Assembly: GCF_009909235.1 (NCBI RefSeq)
Contig: NZ_JAAAPO010000001.1
Coordinates: 186,001-250,000, forward strand
Direction: 5' to 3'
Source: Novosphingobium ovatum
Lineage (GTDB): Bacteria; Pseudomonadota; Alphaproteobacteria; Sphingomonadales; Sphingomonadaceae
Length of the DNA stretch: 64,000 bases
Shown: positions 18,242-27,063 of the stretch, piece by piece
Layout: each line of letters opens with the position of its first letter
How positions within the stretch are numbered: position 1 is the stretch's first letter
The notes under the pieces: model-generated
The model's input: the letters and a program-made list of their open reading frames with translations, nothing else
Databases searched by the model: none
What the model was told of the DNA's origin: nothing
Position numbers and translations under genes: made by a program

Positions 18242-21052
18242 ATGACATTGTATTCGAAGACCCGCTTAGCTACGTCCTCTGCCCTTGCAGTTATCGGGCT
18301 GGCGACGGCGGGAGCGGCCCAGGCGCAAGACGCCGCGGCCAGCGACAAAACCCCGTCTGCACAAGAGATTGTCGTGACCGGTTCGCGCATCGCGCGCTCG
18401 GGCTTTACCACGCCCACGCCCGTGACCATGTTGTCGAACGTGGATCTGGCCAAGGCTTCTCCCTCGACCATTTCCGAGGCGCTGCGCACGCTGCCCGCGC
18501 TGACCAACACGTCGGGCACCCAGCGCAATTCGGGCAGCACCGGCGGCGGGCAAAGCTTTCTCAATCTGCGCGGGCTGGGCGCCAGTCGCACGCTGACGCT
18601 GATCAATGGCCACCGTTTTGTCTCCACCAACATCACCGGCAGCGTTGATGCCAATCTGGTCCCGGGGGCGCTGGTTGAACGTGTCGATCTGGTGACGGGC
18701 GGCGCGTCGGCGGCCTATGGTTCGGACGCGATCGCGGGCGTGGTCAATTTCGTGCTCAACACCCGCTATTCGGGGGTCAAGGGACAGGTGCAATATGGCC
18801 TGTCCTCGCATGACGACAACCACGAATTTCTGGCCACAATGACGGCCGGTTCACGGTTTGCCGGCGGGCGCGGGCACATCGTGGTCAGCGGTGAATATTT
18901 CAAGAATGGTGGCGTGCCGGGCGATGCCCGCGATTGGGCCAGAGCCGGCTATCAGATCATCACCAACCCGACCGGCACGGGCACGCCCGACAATCCCTCG
19001 CAGATTCTGGCTCCCAATGTGCGGCTTGTCACCAGCTATGGCGGCCTGATCCTGAATGGCAATGGCGGCACCGCAACCGCCAATGCCAGCTTTCGCGGCA
19101 TTACCTTTGGTCCCGGCGGCACTGTCGGCGCGTTCAACTTTGGCTCGTTGACGTCCAGCGGCACACAGGTGGGCGGTGATGGTGTGGACAACGGCATCAT
19201 TCAGCAGATCAACCGCCCGCTCGAGCGCAAGTCGATCTTTGCTCATGCCCTGTTTGATGTGACCCCACAGTGGCAGGTCTTTGCCGAGGGTAGCTATTCC
19301 GAGGTGCATTCCGACTATATCAACGGGCCCAACGTCCACAACAGCACCGCCGCGCAAACCGCCTATATCACCATTCAACGCGACAATGCCTATCTGCCTG
19401 TCAGCGTGCGCAACCAGATGACATCTGCCGGTGTCACCAGCCTGACGATGACCCGTTGGGATCTGGAGGATGGGCTGACCCATACCGACAACCTGAACAA
19501 GACCCTGCGTCTGGTGGGCGGATTTTCGGGGCGCTTGGGAGGATCGTGGAAGCTGGACGGCTATTTCCAGTGGGGCGAGAACCGGAACACCAATATCGTC
19601 AAGAACACCAACAAGATCGGCAATTTCGCGCTGGCCGTCGATGCTGTGGTCAACCCGGCCGACGGCAAGATCGTCTGCCGATCGACGTTGGCCAATCCGT
19701 CCAATGGCTGTGTGCCGTTCAATCCCTTCGGCGTGGGCAGCCCTTCGGCCGCGGCGCTGGCCTATGTCAACGGGGATAGCCCAGCCTATATCCGCACCAG
19801 CCAACAGGTGGCGGCGCTGAACCTGTCTGGTGAACCGTTCTCGACATGGGCGGGGCCGGTGTCGGTGGCGTTGGGCGGCGAATATCGGCGCGAGACGGCG
19901 GATGTGACCTCCGATGCCCTGTCGGTGGCCAACGGTTACAAGATCGGCAATCAGCAGCCGTGGTCGGGCGCCTATACGATTCGTGAGGGGTATTTTGAGA
20001 CGGTTGTACCTTTGGCGCATGACCTGACGCTGTTGCGCAAGCTGGATCTGAACGCGGCCGTGCGCCTGACCGATTACAGCACCAGCGGCACGGTCACGAC
20101 GTGGAAGGCGGGCGTCAACTACACGCCGCTTGACGGGATCCGTTTTCGCCTGACCCGTTCGCGTGACATTCGCGCGCCCAACCTGAACGAGTTGTATTCG
20201 CGTGGCCGTCAGGGCGTCTCGACGGTGCGCGATCCGTTCAAGGGCAACGCGACCGTGTCGAATGTCTCCAGCCTGACGACGGGTAACCCCGCGCTGACTC
20301 CCGAAATCGCCAACACGCTGACCTATGGCGCGGTCTTCAGTCCGCGTTTCGCGCCTGGTTTCCAGCTGTCGGTCGATTATTACGACATTACCATCGACGG
20401 CGCGATCGCCACCGTCACCGATCAGGTCGCGCTTGATCAATGTTTTGCAGGCGTTGCCAGCCTGTGCACACTGAGTAGCCGCGATACGGCGGGCAATCTG
20501 ACCTCGTTCCGTTCGGCCCCGATCAACTATTCGCGGCTGCGGACTAGTGGCATCGACATCGAGGCCTCGTATCGCGTGCCGATGGAGGCATTGTTTGCCA
20601 GTTGGAAGGGCCGTTTGACGCTGCGCGCCGTGGCCAATCGGGTGAACCACTATGTCACTTCGGCCCCGGGTCTGGTGACGCGCGATGTGGCCGGTTCCAT
20701 CGTCGACAGCCAGCCCAAATGGCGCGGTCAGGCGATGATCGATTATGCCAACGGGCCATTCAACGCGACGCTGATCGGCCGATATGTCAGCGGCGGGACC
20801 TATGACGTTTCTCGCTCTGCCGCCCAACTGGGGTATCAAAAAGTGGCGGACTATGCCGTGTTCGACGGTCAGGTCAGTTTTACGCTGCCCGCGCTGGGCA
20901 AGGATGGGCAGATCTATCTGAACGTGCGCAACCTGTTTGACCGCACGCCGCGCATTGCGCCGCTGGCGGGCAATCTGGCGATCGACACCAATCCATTCCT
21001 GTATGACACGGTCGGCCGCATGTTCCGGATCGGCATCAAGGCGGGGTTCTAA
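18242..21052 (+). CDS. TonB-dependent receptor (936 aa, paralogue of 11645-14455)
   Basis: This is an outer-membrane receptor with a signal peptide ending near AGAAQAQ, a TonB-box/plug start (EIVVTGSRIARSGF), plug motifs (LRGLGASRTLTLINGHRF, GGASAAYGSDAIAGVVNFVL) and a barrel ending IKAGF. The ATG at 18242 has GGGAGG about 8 bases upstream and was preferred to the upstream start at 18212. The plug region of the 11645 receptor aligns without gaps over long stretches. The cyclase-family gene starts 3 bases after the stop codon, making a two-gene operon bounded by terminators. Confidence 0.93.
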   Translation: MTLYSKTRLATSSALAVIGLATAGAAQAQDAAASDKTPSAQEIVVTGSRIARSGFTTPTPVTMLSNVDLAKASPSTISEALRTLPALTNTSGTQRNSGSTGGGQSFLNLRGLGASRTLTLINGHRFVSTNITGSVDANLVPGALVERVDLVTGGASAAYGSDAIAGVVNFVLNTRYSGVKGQVQYGLSSHDDNHEFLATMTAGSRFAGGRGHIVVSGEYFKNGGVPGDARDWARAGYQIITNPTGTGTPDNPSQILAPNVRLVTSYGGLILNGNGGTATANASFRGITFGPGGTVGAFNFGSLTSSGTQVGGDGVDNGIIQQINRPLERKSIFAHALFDVTPQWQVFAEGSYSEVHSDYINGPNVHNSTAAQTAYITIQRDNAYLPVSVRNQMTSAGVTSLTMTRWDLEDGLTHTDNLNKTLRLVGGFSGRLGGSWKLDGYFQWGENRNTNIVKNTNKIGNFALAVDAVVNPADGKIVCRSTLANPSNGCVPFNPFGVGSPSAAALAYVNGDSPAYIRTSQQVAALNLSGEPFSTWAGPVSVALGGEYRRETADVTSDALSVANGYKIGNQQPWSGAYTIREGYFETVVPLAHDLTLLRKLDLNAAVRLTDYSTSGTVTTWKAGVNYTPLDGIRFRLTRSRDIRAPNLNELYSRGRQGVSTVRDPFKGNATVSNVSSLTTGNPALTPEIANTLTYGAVFSPRFAPGFQLSVDYYDITIDGAIATVTDQVALDQCFAGVASLCTLSSRDTAGNLTSFRSAPINYSRLRTSGIDIEASYRVPMEALFASWKGRLTLRAVANRVNHYVTSAPGLVTRDVAGSIVDSQPKWRGQAMIDYANGPFNATLIGRYVSGGTYDVSRSAAQLGYQKVADYAVFDGQVSFTLPALGKDGQIYLNVRNLFDRTPRIAPLAGNLAIDTNPFLYDTVGRMFRIGIKAGF

Positions 21053-21055
21053 GCC

Positions 21056-22075
21056 ATGACTGACAATGCAAGGCTTGCGCTGGTTTGCGCGATGCTGGCG
21101 CTGGCTCCTGCCGGCGCCAGCGCCAAGACCGACCATACGGTGACCCAGCAAACCATGGACAACTGGAAAAAGACCCAAAGCAATTGGGGACGGTGGGGCA
21201 AAGACGATCAGAAAGGCACGCTGAACCTGATTACGCCGGCGGTGCGCAAGCGCGCGGCGGCCTTGGTTCGGAGCGGCACGGCGGTTTCCATGTCGCGTGA
21301 GATCGTGCCTCAGCACGTCGGCGCCACCGCCCCGGCCACCCCGTCGCCCGTTCAGCAGCGCATGTTGTCTGGCCCGCCCAAGCGTCCCACAGGCTCGACC
21401 GACAGCCTGACGATTGCCGCGCATGGCTATACGATCACGCATTTCGACGCGCTGGGCCACCATCTGTTCGATGGCAAGATGTACAATGGCTATGCGGCCA
21501 GTGAACACCTCTCGATGGACAACGGCCTGACGCGGGGCAGCATTGCCGCCTATGCCGAGGGCGTGTTCACGCGCGGGGTGCTGGTTGACCTGCCACTGCT
21601 CAAGGGGGTTCCTTATCTGGAGCCGGGCACCCCGATCTATGTCGAGGATCTGGAGGCGTGGGAGCACTTTTCCGGCGTCAAGATTGGCGCCGGGGATGCG
21701 GTGTTCATCCGCACTGGCCGCTGGGAGCGCGAGGCTGCCAAGGGCGAATGGGAAATCGGCAAATTGGCTGCCGGGCTTGATGCGTCAACCATCCCTTGGT
21801 TGCGCCGTCGCAACATTGCGCTGTTGGGCAGCGAATCCGCGTTGAGCGTGCTGCCTTTCCCCGCATCGACCACCATCACCAACCCCGATGACTACCTGCC
21901 GGTGCATAATTTCGCACTGGTAGCGTTTGGTATGCCATTGATTGACAATACCGATTTGGGGCTGGTCGCCAAGACCGCACAAAAGCTGAAGCGCTGGACG
22001 TTTCTGCTGACGGTTTCACCTATTCGTGTGACGACGGGCACCGGTGTGCCGGTCAATCCAATCGCAACCTTCTAA
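21056..22075 (+). CDS. exported cyclase-family (KynB-like) hydrolase
   Basis: This 339-aa protein has a signal peptide (ALVCAMLALAPAGASA) and a cyclase/kynurenine-formamidase fold. The metal motif HFDALGHH appears in the expected place, and later segments VLVDLPLLKG and DAVFIRTGRW match the family. Members hydrolyse amides, lactones or isatin-like rings using a metal. The gene begins 3 bases after the receptor, so uptake and periplasmic hydrolysis are probably co-expressed. A strong terminator follows. Confidence 0.83.
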   Translation: MTDNARLALVCAMLALAPAGASAKTDHTVTQQTMDNWKKTQSNWGRWGKDDQKGTLNLITPAVRKRAAALVRSGTAVSMSREIVPQHVGATAPATPSPVQQRMLSGPPKRPTGSTDSLTIAAHGYTITHFDALGHHLFDGKMYNGYAASEHLSMDNGLTRGSIAAYAEGVFTRGVLVDLPLLKGVPYLEPGTPIYVEDLEAWEHFSGVKIGAGDAVFIRTGRWEREAAKGEWEIGKLAAGLDASTIPWLRRRNIALLGSESALSVLPFPASTTITNPDDYLPVHNFALVAFGMPLIDNTDLGLVAKTAQKLKRWTFLLTVSPIRVTTGTGVPVNPIATF

Positions 22076-22089
22076 ACCGCCTCCACCCT

Positions 22090-22123
22090 GCCCGGGAAGC
22101 CGCACGGCCTCCCGGGCTTTTTT
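22090..22123 (+). terminator. rho-independent terminator after the cyclase gene
   Basis: The stem GCCCGGGA (22090-22097) pairs with TCCCGGGC (22110-22117), extended inside by GCC/GGC, and is followed by six T (22118-22123). Confidence 0.85.
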
Positions 22124-22156
22124 GACGGCGTTCCACTTGAAACACGTTTACGCGGC

Positions 22157-22691
22157 TTGTCGCTCCTTGTCGGGGTGATCGGCGCCGGGCGCGTTTTGGC
22201 GGGCATCACCAACTGGCCGGCGTATCTTGTGGAGCATAGGCATATCCATGTCACGGGCGACGGCGAGATCAAGCTCTGGACCCTGACCAGCGCGAAAACG
22301 GCCATGGCGTACAGGGTCGCGACCGCTTTGGCCAACGCCGGGCTGGGGGGCAGCGCGGCCCCATTGGTGACGATTGCGATCTGGGCAAAAGTGATCGTCA
22401 ATGCGGCGCTTAACGACATTTGGGCGTTGACCCGGATGACGGTGGGGTGGGGTGGGTGATTTTGCCCCGGCCCGTGATATGGCGTGGCAGGCGGTGGACG
22501 AGGCCATTGCCATCGCTTTTGCCGCGGGCGTGGCAGTTGATCCTGAACGTGTGCGGCAGAGTGTGACCTTTGTCATGGCCCACCATCGCGCGCACAAGCC
22601 TTCGATGCTGCAGGATGTCGAGGTGGGGCTGCTCACCGAAGTAGATGCCATTCAGGGTGGTTTGCTAGACGCGCGCAGCGCCATGGCGTGA
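22157..22691 (+). pseudogene. broken 2-dehydropantoate 2-reductase (PanE-like) gene
   Basis: Two frames together give the second half of a ketopantoate reductase. The first has GRVLAGITNWPAYLV and WAKVIVNAALNDIWALTRM (22157-22459). After a frameshift near 22445 in a G/T-rich run, the second has GDFAPARDMAWQAVDEAIAI and then HRAHKPSMLQDVEVG with LTEVDAIQG (22452-22691). The Lys and Asn of AKVIVNAALN and the family C-terminal block SMLQDV are recognisable. The N-terminal NADP-binding half is missing and a terminator lies where it should be. This is a truncated and frameshifted relic. Confidence 0.72.
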
Positions 22692-23038
22692 CCGCGCCCG
22701 CATTGGCCCATTGCGCCGCATTGCTGCGCAGCATTGACCATATAGCCCGGTATCGTTCGTCGCGCTCTGCGCTCAGGCCATGATGGCGCAGAGGGCGGTG
22801 GGCTGACTTGTCCCATTATGGCAGCGTTACTATGAACAATTCATGGACGCATGTGTGAAAAATACATGTGATGTCGCCTCGTCATGGCGGGGGTAAAAGG
22901 GGGGTGTTCGCGCATTACGACTGAAGTAAATCGCAGTGAATTTAATTACTTGGGCGTAACAAACCGTTCATAATTGAATCCGGCCTGTCGCATTGCACGT
23001 GCATTTCGGCCCCCGAATCACCAAGGGGGGCTTCTCAC
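22692..23038. other. intergenic region, promoter of the 23039 TBDR
   Basis: This stretch of 347 bases has no gene. The last 130 bases are AT-rich against the local background (around TTTAATTACTTGGGCGTAAC), which suits a promoter. A repeated CATGTG (22852-22876) is present but I assign it no function. The ribosome site AAGGGGGG lies just before the ATG of the receptor. Confidence 0.4.
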
Positions 23039-25396
23039 ATGACTCGTTCAATCCTGATCGCCGCGTGCTCGGTGCTGGCTCTGGCTGTCGCCACGCCTGC
23101 CATGGCCGATGAAATCACGCCGGCGGTTCCGGCCGCGATGGGCGGCGATGGTCTGGAAACCATCGTCGTTACCGCGCAAAAGCGTCGCGAAAACCTGCAA
23201 ACCACGCCGATCTCGATCTCGGTGCTGACCGCTACCGCGCTGGAACAGCGCCATGTGACCTCGCTGGTGGATCTGGGCGATGGCGCCATCCCCAGCCTCA
23301 AGGTCGCGCCGTTCTATTCGCGCAATTCGGCGCTGATTGTGAACATTCGCGGTGTGGGCGTTCTGGGCGATTCCAACCAGCCGGCCCGCGATCAGGGCGT
23401 GGGCGTCTATGTTGATGGCGTGTATATGGGCCGTGCTCAGGGCTTGGGCACGGCGCTCTATGACATCGAAAATGTCGAAGTGCTGAAGGGCCCGCAAGGC
23501 ACGCTCTTTGGCCGCAACACCGAAGGCGGCGCGGTCAATATCACCACCCGTCGCCCCACCGGCCAGTTCCACCTGTCGACGACGGTGGGCTATGGCAATT
23601 TTGGCGCGTACAAGGGGGAATTGCACCTTGATCTGCCCGAATATCATGGTGTTGCGCTGAAAATTGATGCCGTTGCCGCGCACCGCGATCCGATGGTGTT
23701 GAACCCGTTGAATGGCGCTGCGGGCTTCAACCAATATGACAAGCGCGGCGCCCATATCGAGGCGCTGTGGCATGCCGCCCCCAATTTCACCGCCGATTAC
23801 GCGATGGATGTGTCCTATGACGCATCGACCTCGCTCTACCTGCAACTGGTGGCGCCCGGCTCGCTGCGTCAGGCGGCGGCTGGCACGATCCAGACCGAGC
23901 GCGCCCGCGTTGCCAATGTCGGCGTCGCGCAACAGCCCAGCATTGGCAAGACCTTTGGTCAGCGCCTGACGCTGGATTGGCAGGTGGCGCAAAACCTGAC
24001 GCTGAAGTCCATCACCGCCTATCGCGACCTGACCCAGTCGCAGTTCGACAACGGTTCGGCCGCCAGCGGCATGTCGAATGCGACGGGCGTGTTTACCGGT
24101 GTCGCCTTTGCCCGCAATTCACTGGCCGCCTTCCGCCAGAACCAGGTCAGCCAGGAATTTCAGGCCATTGGCGAAATCCCGCAGTTGAAATTCGTGGGCG
24201 GCGCCATGTGGTATCAAGAGCGCGTGCAGGACAATGCGCAGGCATATAACACCAACGCCTTCACCGATGCCGCCGGTAGCGCCTATGTGGTGAACAACAT
24301 CGATCCCGCCACGCAGCGCATCGACCGCGCCAGCCATGTCGTCACCACCAGCGCGGGCCTGTATGGTCAGGCCACCTTCACGCCTGCCTATTTCCACGAT
24401 CAGTTGCACCTGACGGGCGGTCTGCGCTGGACCCGCGACATGAAGCATGGGCAGTTGTTCATCGTCAATGGCGCTACGCCGGTGGCCTTTGGCGTGACCG
24501 GCCCGCGCAATCTGGATGCGGCATGGTCGCGCATCGATCCCATGGTCAATCTGGCCTATGACCTCACCCGCGACAACCACGTCTATGTCAAATGGAGCAC
24601 GGGCTATCGTTCGGGCGGCGCCAATTCGCGTTCGCTGACCTATTCGGCGTTTAACCCTGAAAGCGTGTCGATCTTTGAAATCGGCACCAAGAACGAGTTC
24701 TGGAACCGCCGCGCCCGCCTGAACCTGTCGGTCTATGCGGGGGCCTACAAGAACATTCAGGTCGATTTCTTCGGTTTGTATGAAACATTTGTGGGCGGCG
24801 TACTGACCCGCTCGACCCGCACCACCACCGAAACGATCAATGCGCCTGGGACTGGCGCTCTGCGTGGCGCCGAAGCCGAATTTGCGATCAATCCGGTCGA
24901 TGGGCTGACGCTGGGCCTGTCCTATGCCTATACCTATGTGCGCATTCCCTCGACGGTAAACCCGTTCCCGAACAGCTCGGGCGTGTATAACACCAATCCT
25001 GTGCCGATCTATCAGGCCTATACGCCGCGCCATTCGGCCAGTGGCACGATCGACTATGAAGCGCAGATGAGCGGGTACAAGCTGCGCCTGCACCTGGATG
25101 GCAATTTTGACTCCGGGTTTTACGGGAACAACTATGACCCGGTGTATTATGCGCCCGGCGATGCCCGCAACGTCTATCAGCCCAAGGGTGACAAGGCGTT
25201 TGTGGTCAATGGTCGTCTGGCCTTTGCTGATATCGGCCTTGGCCGGTCGGACGCCCGCCTGACCGCGGCGCTGTGGGTGCGCAACATGTTCAACGAACAG
25301 CACCTTTTCTACAAGTCGCTGTCGGCCACCAGCGGGACCAGTGGCTTCTTCAACGATCCGCGCACGTTTGGCGGCGAAATCAACATCAAGTTCTGA
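23039..25396 (+). CDS. TonB-dependent receptor (785 aa)
   Basis: This is an outer-membrane receptor with a signal peptide (ACSVLALAVATPAMA), a TonB-box/plug start (ETIVVTAQKRRENL), plug signature (VEVLKGPQGTLFGRNTEGGA) and a C-terminal barrel strand ending INIKF. It resembles the receptor at the start of the window more than the 936-aa pair. The ATG has AAGGGGGG upstream. It is followed after 23 bases by an exported phosphatase-like gene, probably in one operon. The substrate is not deducible. Confidence 0.93.
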   Translation: MTRSILIAACSVLALAVATPAMADEITPAVPAAMGGDGLETIVVTAQKRRENLQTTPISISVLTATALEQRHVTSLVDLGDGAIPSLKVAPFYSRNSALIVNIRGVGVLGDSNQPARDQGVGVYVDGVYMGRAQGLGTALYDIENVEVLKGPQGTLFGRNTEGGAVNITTRRPTGQFHLSTTVGYGNFGAYKGELHLDLPEYHGVALKIDAVAAHRDPMVLNPLNGAAGFNQYDKRGAHIEALWHAAPNFTADYAMDVSYDASTSLYLQLVAPGSLRQAAAGTIQTERARVANVGVAQQPSIGKTFGQRLTLDWQVAQNLTLKSITAYRDLTQSQFDNGSAASGMSNATGVFTGVAFARNSLAAFRQNQVSQEFQAIGEIPQLKFVGGAMWYQERVQDNAQAYNTNAFTDAAGSAYVVNNIDPATQRIDRASHVVTTSAGLYGQATFTPAYFHDQLHLTGGLRWTRDMKHGQLFIVNGATPVAFGVTGPRNLDAAWSRIDPMVNLAYDLTRDNHVYVKWSTGYRSGGANSRSLTYSAFNPESVSIFEIGTKNEFWNRRARLNLSVYAGAYKNIQVDFFGLYETFVGGVLTRSTRTTTETINAPGTGALRGAEAEFAINPVDGLTLGLSYAYTYVRIPSTVNPFPNSSGVYNTNPVPIYQAYTPRHSASGTIDYEAQMSGYKLRLHLDGNFDSGFYGNNYDPVYYAPGDARNVYQPKGDKAFVVNGRLAFADIGLGRSDARLTAALWVRNMFNEQHLFYKSLSATSGTSGFFNDPRTFGGEINIKF

Positions 25397-25419
25397 TCTG
25401 ACGAAGGGGGGAATCTGAC

Positions 25420-26298
25420 ATGTTTGCTCGCACCCATTTGCGCATTTTTCTGGCCGCTTTGGTGGCTGTGCCTGTGGGGGCGGTGACGCTGCTCCCGGTT
25501 CCCTCGACATTCGCCCGGCCTGTGGCGGCGGTTCCGCATGTGCGCGAACTGCCGCTGCAGGGCGGGCGCAATTTTCGCGATCTGGGCGGTTATCGCACCT
25601 CTGATGGCCGCAAGGTCGTTTGGGGACAGCTGTATCGTTCAGGCTCGATGACCAATCTGACGCTGGCCGATTACGCCTATTTGCAGCATCGGGGGCTGCG
25701 CGTGGTGTGTGACCTGCGCGACACGCGTGAGCGCGGGGCCGAACCGGTGCATTGGCCCGAACGCGGCGCGCCGCGGGTGTTGTTTGATGATTACGCGCTA
25801 GATTCGGCGGGTTTCATGCCGCAAGGCCCGATGCGCGAATGGACCGCCGATCAAGCGCGCGCGCGGTTGGCTTCGTCCTATCCGCGGATGCTGGTCCAGT
25901 TCAATGGTCAATACCGCCGCATGTTTGGCGAATTGCTGGCCGGCCATGCGCCTTTGGCGGTCAATTGTTCGGCGGGCAAGGATCGCACGGGCATTGCCTC
26001 GGCGTTGATCCTGACGGCGCTGGGCGTGCCGCGCGCCACCGTGATCGAGGATTATCTACTGACCAACACCTATTTGCGTCCCGAAACCCTGATGCGTGGG
26101 GCGGCAACCGCCAACAGCGCCTGGGCGCAACTCGCGCCCGAAGTGATGCGCGCGATGATGGCAGCCGACCGCTCGTATATCGAGGCGGCCTTTGCCGTGG
26201 TTGATGCCCATGCTGGCGGGGCCGAAGGCTATTTGCGTGATGAATTGGGGCTGGATGCGCGGGCCCTGCGCCGCCTGCGCAATCTGTACACCCGTTAA
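25420..26298 (+). CDS. exported tyrosine/serine protein phosphatase-like protein
   Basis: This 292-aa protein of the atypical tyrosine phosphatase family (Pfam Y_phosphatase3 type) begins with a signal peptide or anchor (IFLAALVAVPVGAVTLL). The diagnostic N-terminal block is LQGGRNFRDLGGYRTSDG. The active-site P-loop is VNCSAGKDRTGIASAL (CX5R with Lys). Members hydrolyse phosphotyrosine, phosphoinositides or other phosphomonoesters. Its export and position behind a TBDR suggest it removes phosphate from an imported compound in the periplasm; this is inference. Confidence 0.85.
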   Translation: MFARTHLRIFLAALVAVPVGAVTLLPVPSTFARPVAAVPHVRELPLQGGRNFRDLGGYRTSDGRKVVWGQLYRSGSMTNLTLADYAYLQHRGLRVVCDLRDTRERGAEPVHWPERGAPRVLFDDYALDSAGFMPQGPMREWTADQARARLASSYPRMLVQFNGQYRRMFGELLAGHAPLAVNCSAGKDRTGIASALILTALGVPRATVIEDYLLTNTYLRPETLMRGAATANSAWAQLAPEVMRAMMAADRSYIEAAFAVVDAHAGGAEGYLRDELGLDARALRRLRNLYTR

Positions 26299-26306
26299 GC
26301 CGGGAC

Positions 26307-26339
26307 GCCGCCGAACGCCAAGACAACGCGTTCGGCGGC
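26307..26339 (+). terminator. hairpin after the phosphatase gene
   Basis: Perfect 12-bp arms GCCGCCGAACGC (26307-26318) and GCGTTCGGCGGC (26328-26339) have a 9-base loop, 9 bases after the stop codon. No U-run follows, so it is a terminator or mRNA 3' stabiliser. Confidence 0.5.
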
Positions 26340-26475
26340 TCCTGGTCTGGTTTGTGCCCCGGCAGGTCTGGGCAGGGATTTTTCAAATCATGGCAATAAA
26401 TCTGCGTCAGCCCGCCATTGCTGACAAAATTATTGTTGCAGCCTGAATGGAAATTTCAACATTTGCAGTTGTCGC

Positions 26476-26506
26476 TTGACTCTTGGGCACCTGTGCCGCA
26501 TAGGAT
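26476..26506 (+). promoter_or_regulatory. candidate promoter of the cold-shock gene
   Basis: TTGACT (26476-26481) and TAGGAT (26501-26506) resemble -35 and -10 boxes with a 19-base gap (17 if CATAGG at 26499 is used). This would give a leader of about 115 bases, in line with the long untranslated leaders of cold-shock genes. Confidence 0.35.
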
Positions 26507-26578
26507 TTCGTGCTATCGTCGCCTGCGACGGAATTTGACGCCTAAAGCGCTCTCCTTCCTTTCTCACGCTTCCCAGCT

Positions 26579-26611
26579 CCGCTCGCACTCATGCGGGCGG
26601 GTTTTCTGTTT
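26579..26611 (+). promoter_or_regulatory. attenuator-like hairpin in the cold-shock leader
   Basis: Arms CCGCTCGCA (26579-26587) and TGCGGGCGG (26592-26600) pair over 9 bp with one T-G wobble and a 4-base loop. TTTTCTGTTT follows. The element lies between the candidate promoter and the start codon, about 20 bases before the gene, which is where a transcription attenuator or RNA thermosensor would act. Confidence 0.45.
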
Positions 26612-26629
26612 CGTGCAAAGGAACGCCCT

Positions 26630-26836
26630 ATGCCTATCGGAATCGTCAAATTCTTCAATACTGACAAAGGTTATGGTTTTATCGCTCCGGCTGACGGCGG
26701 CGATGACAGCTTTGTCCACATCAGCGCTGTTCAGGCCGCCGGCATGGCGACCCTGAACAAGGATCAGCGCGTCAGCTATGAGATCGAAACCGATCGTCGT
26801 GGCAAGCAGTCTGCGGTAAATCTGGCTTCGGCCTGA
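26630..26836 (+). CDS. cspA: cold-shock protein (CspA family)
   Basis: This 68-aa single cold-shock domain binds single-stranded RNA/DNA and acts as an RNA chaperone. The RNA-binding motifs are intact: RNP1 KGYGFI and RNP2 FVHI. The start MPIGIVKFFNTDKG is typical, with AAAGGAA upstream; the longer frame from 26591 runs through the leader hairpin and is not needed. It appears monocistronic, with its own promoter and a downstream hairpin. The paralogue letter is not certain, as genomes carry several csp genes. Confidence 0.92.
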   Translation: MPIGIVKFFNTDKGYGFIAPADGGDDSFVHISAVQAAGMATLNKDQRVSYEIETDRRGKQSAVNLASA

Positions 26837-26871
26837 CCCGAGGTTCGCCGAGGCTCCGCAGGGGCCTCGGG
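26837..26871 (+). terminator. hairpin after the cold-shock gene
   Basis: CCCGAGG (26837-26843) pairs with CCTCGGG (26865-26871), with a competing inner stem CCGAGGC/GCCTCGG. It begins directly after the stop codon and has no U-run. Confidence 0.45.
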
Positions 26872-27063
26872 AACTGTCCGTCTTGGCGAAAGAACCTCTC
26901 TCGACAAGACGGCCCGCATTCGGCCTGCTGGATCCGCTGCTGCGTGATCGCGGGCCGGGTGCGGGAAATCGCCCGGACCGGGCGTTTTTCACATCTATCC
27001 TTTTTCCTGCAATCCTGCGGCGCATTTGCCGCATCCCTTATCCGAGTTCATCAAACACAAGAC

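Noticed and set aside
18851-21667. A 938-codon open frame on the minus strand opposite the second 936-aa receptor
   Set aside because: The translation is rich in Arg, His and Gln with no domain, signal or ribosome site, and it mirrors the receptor's codon bias. It is the antisense shadow common in high-GC genomes.
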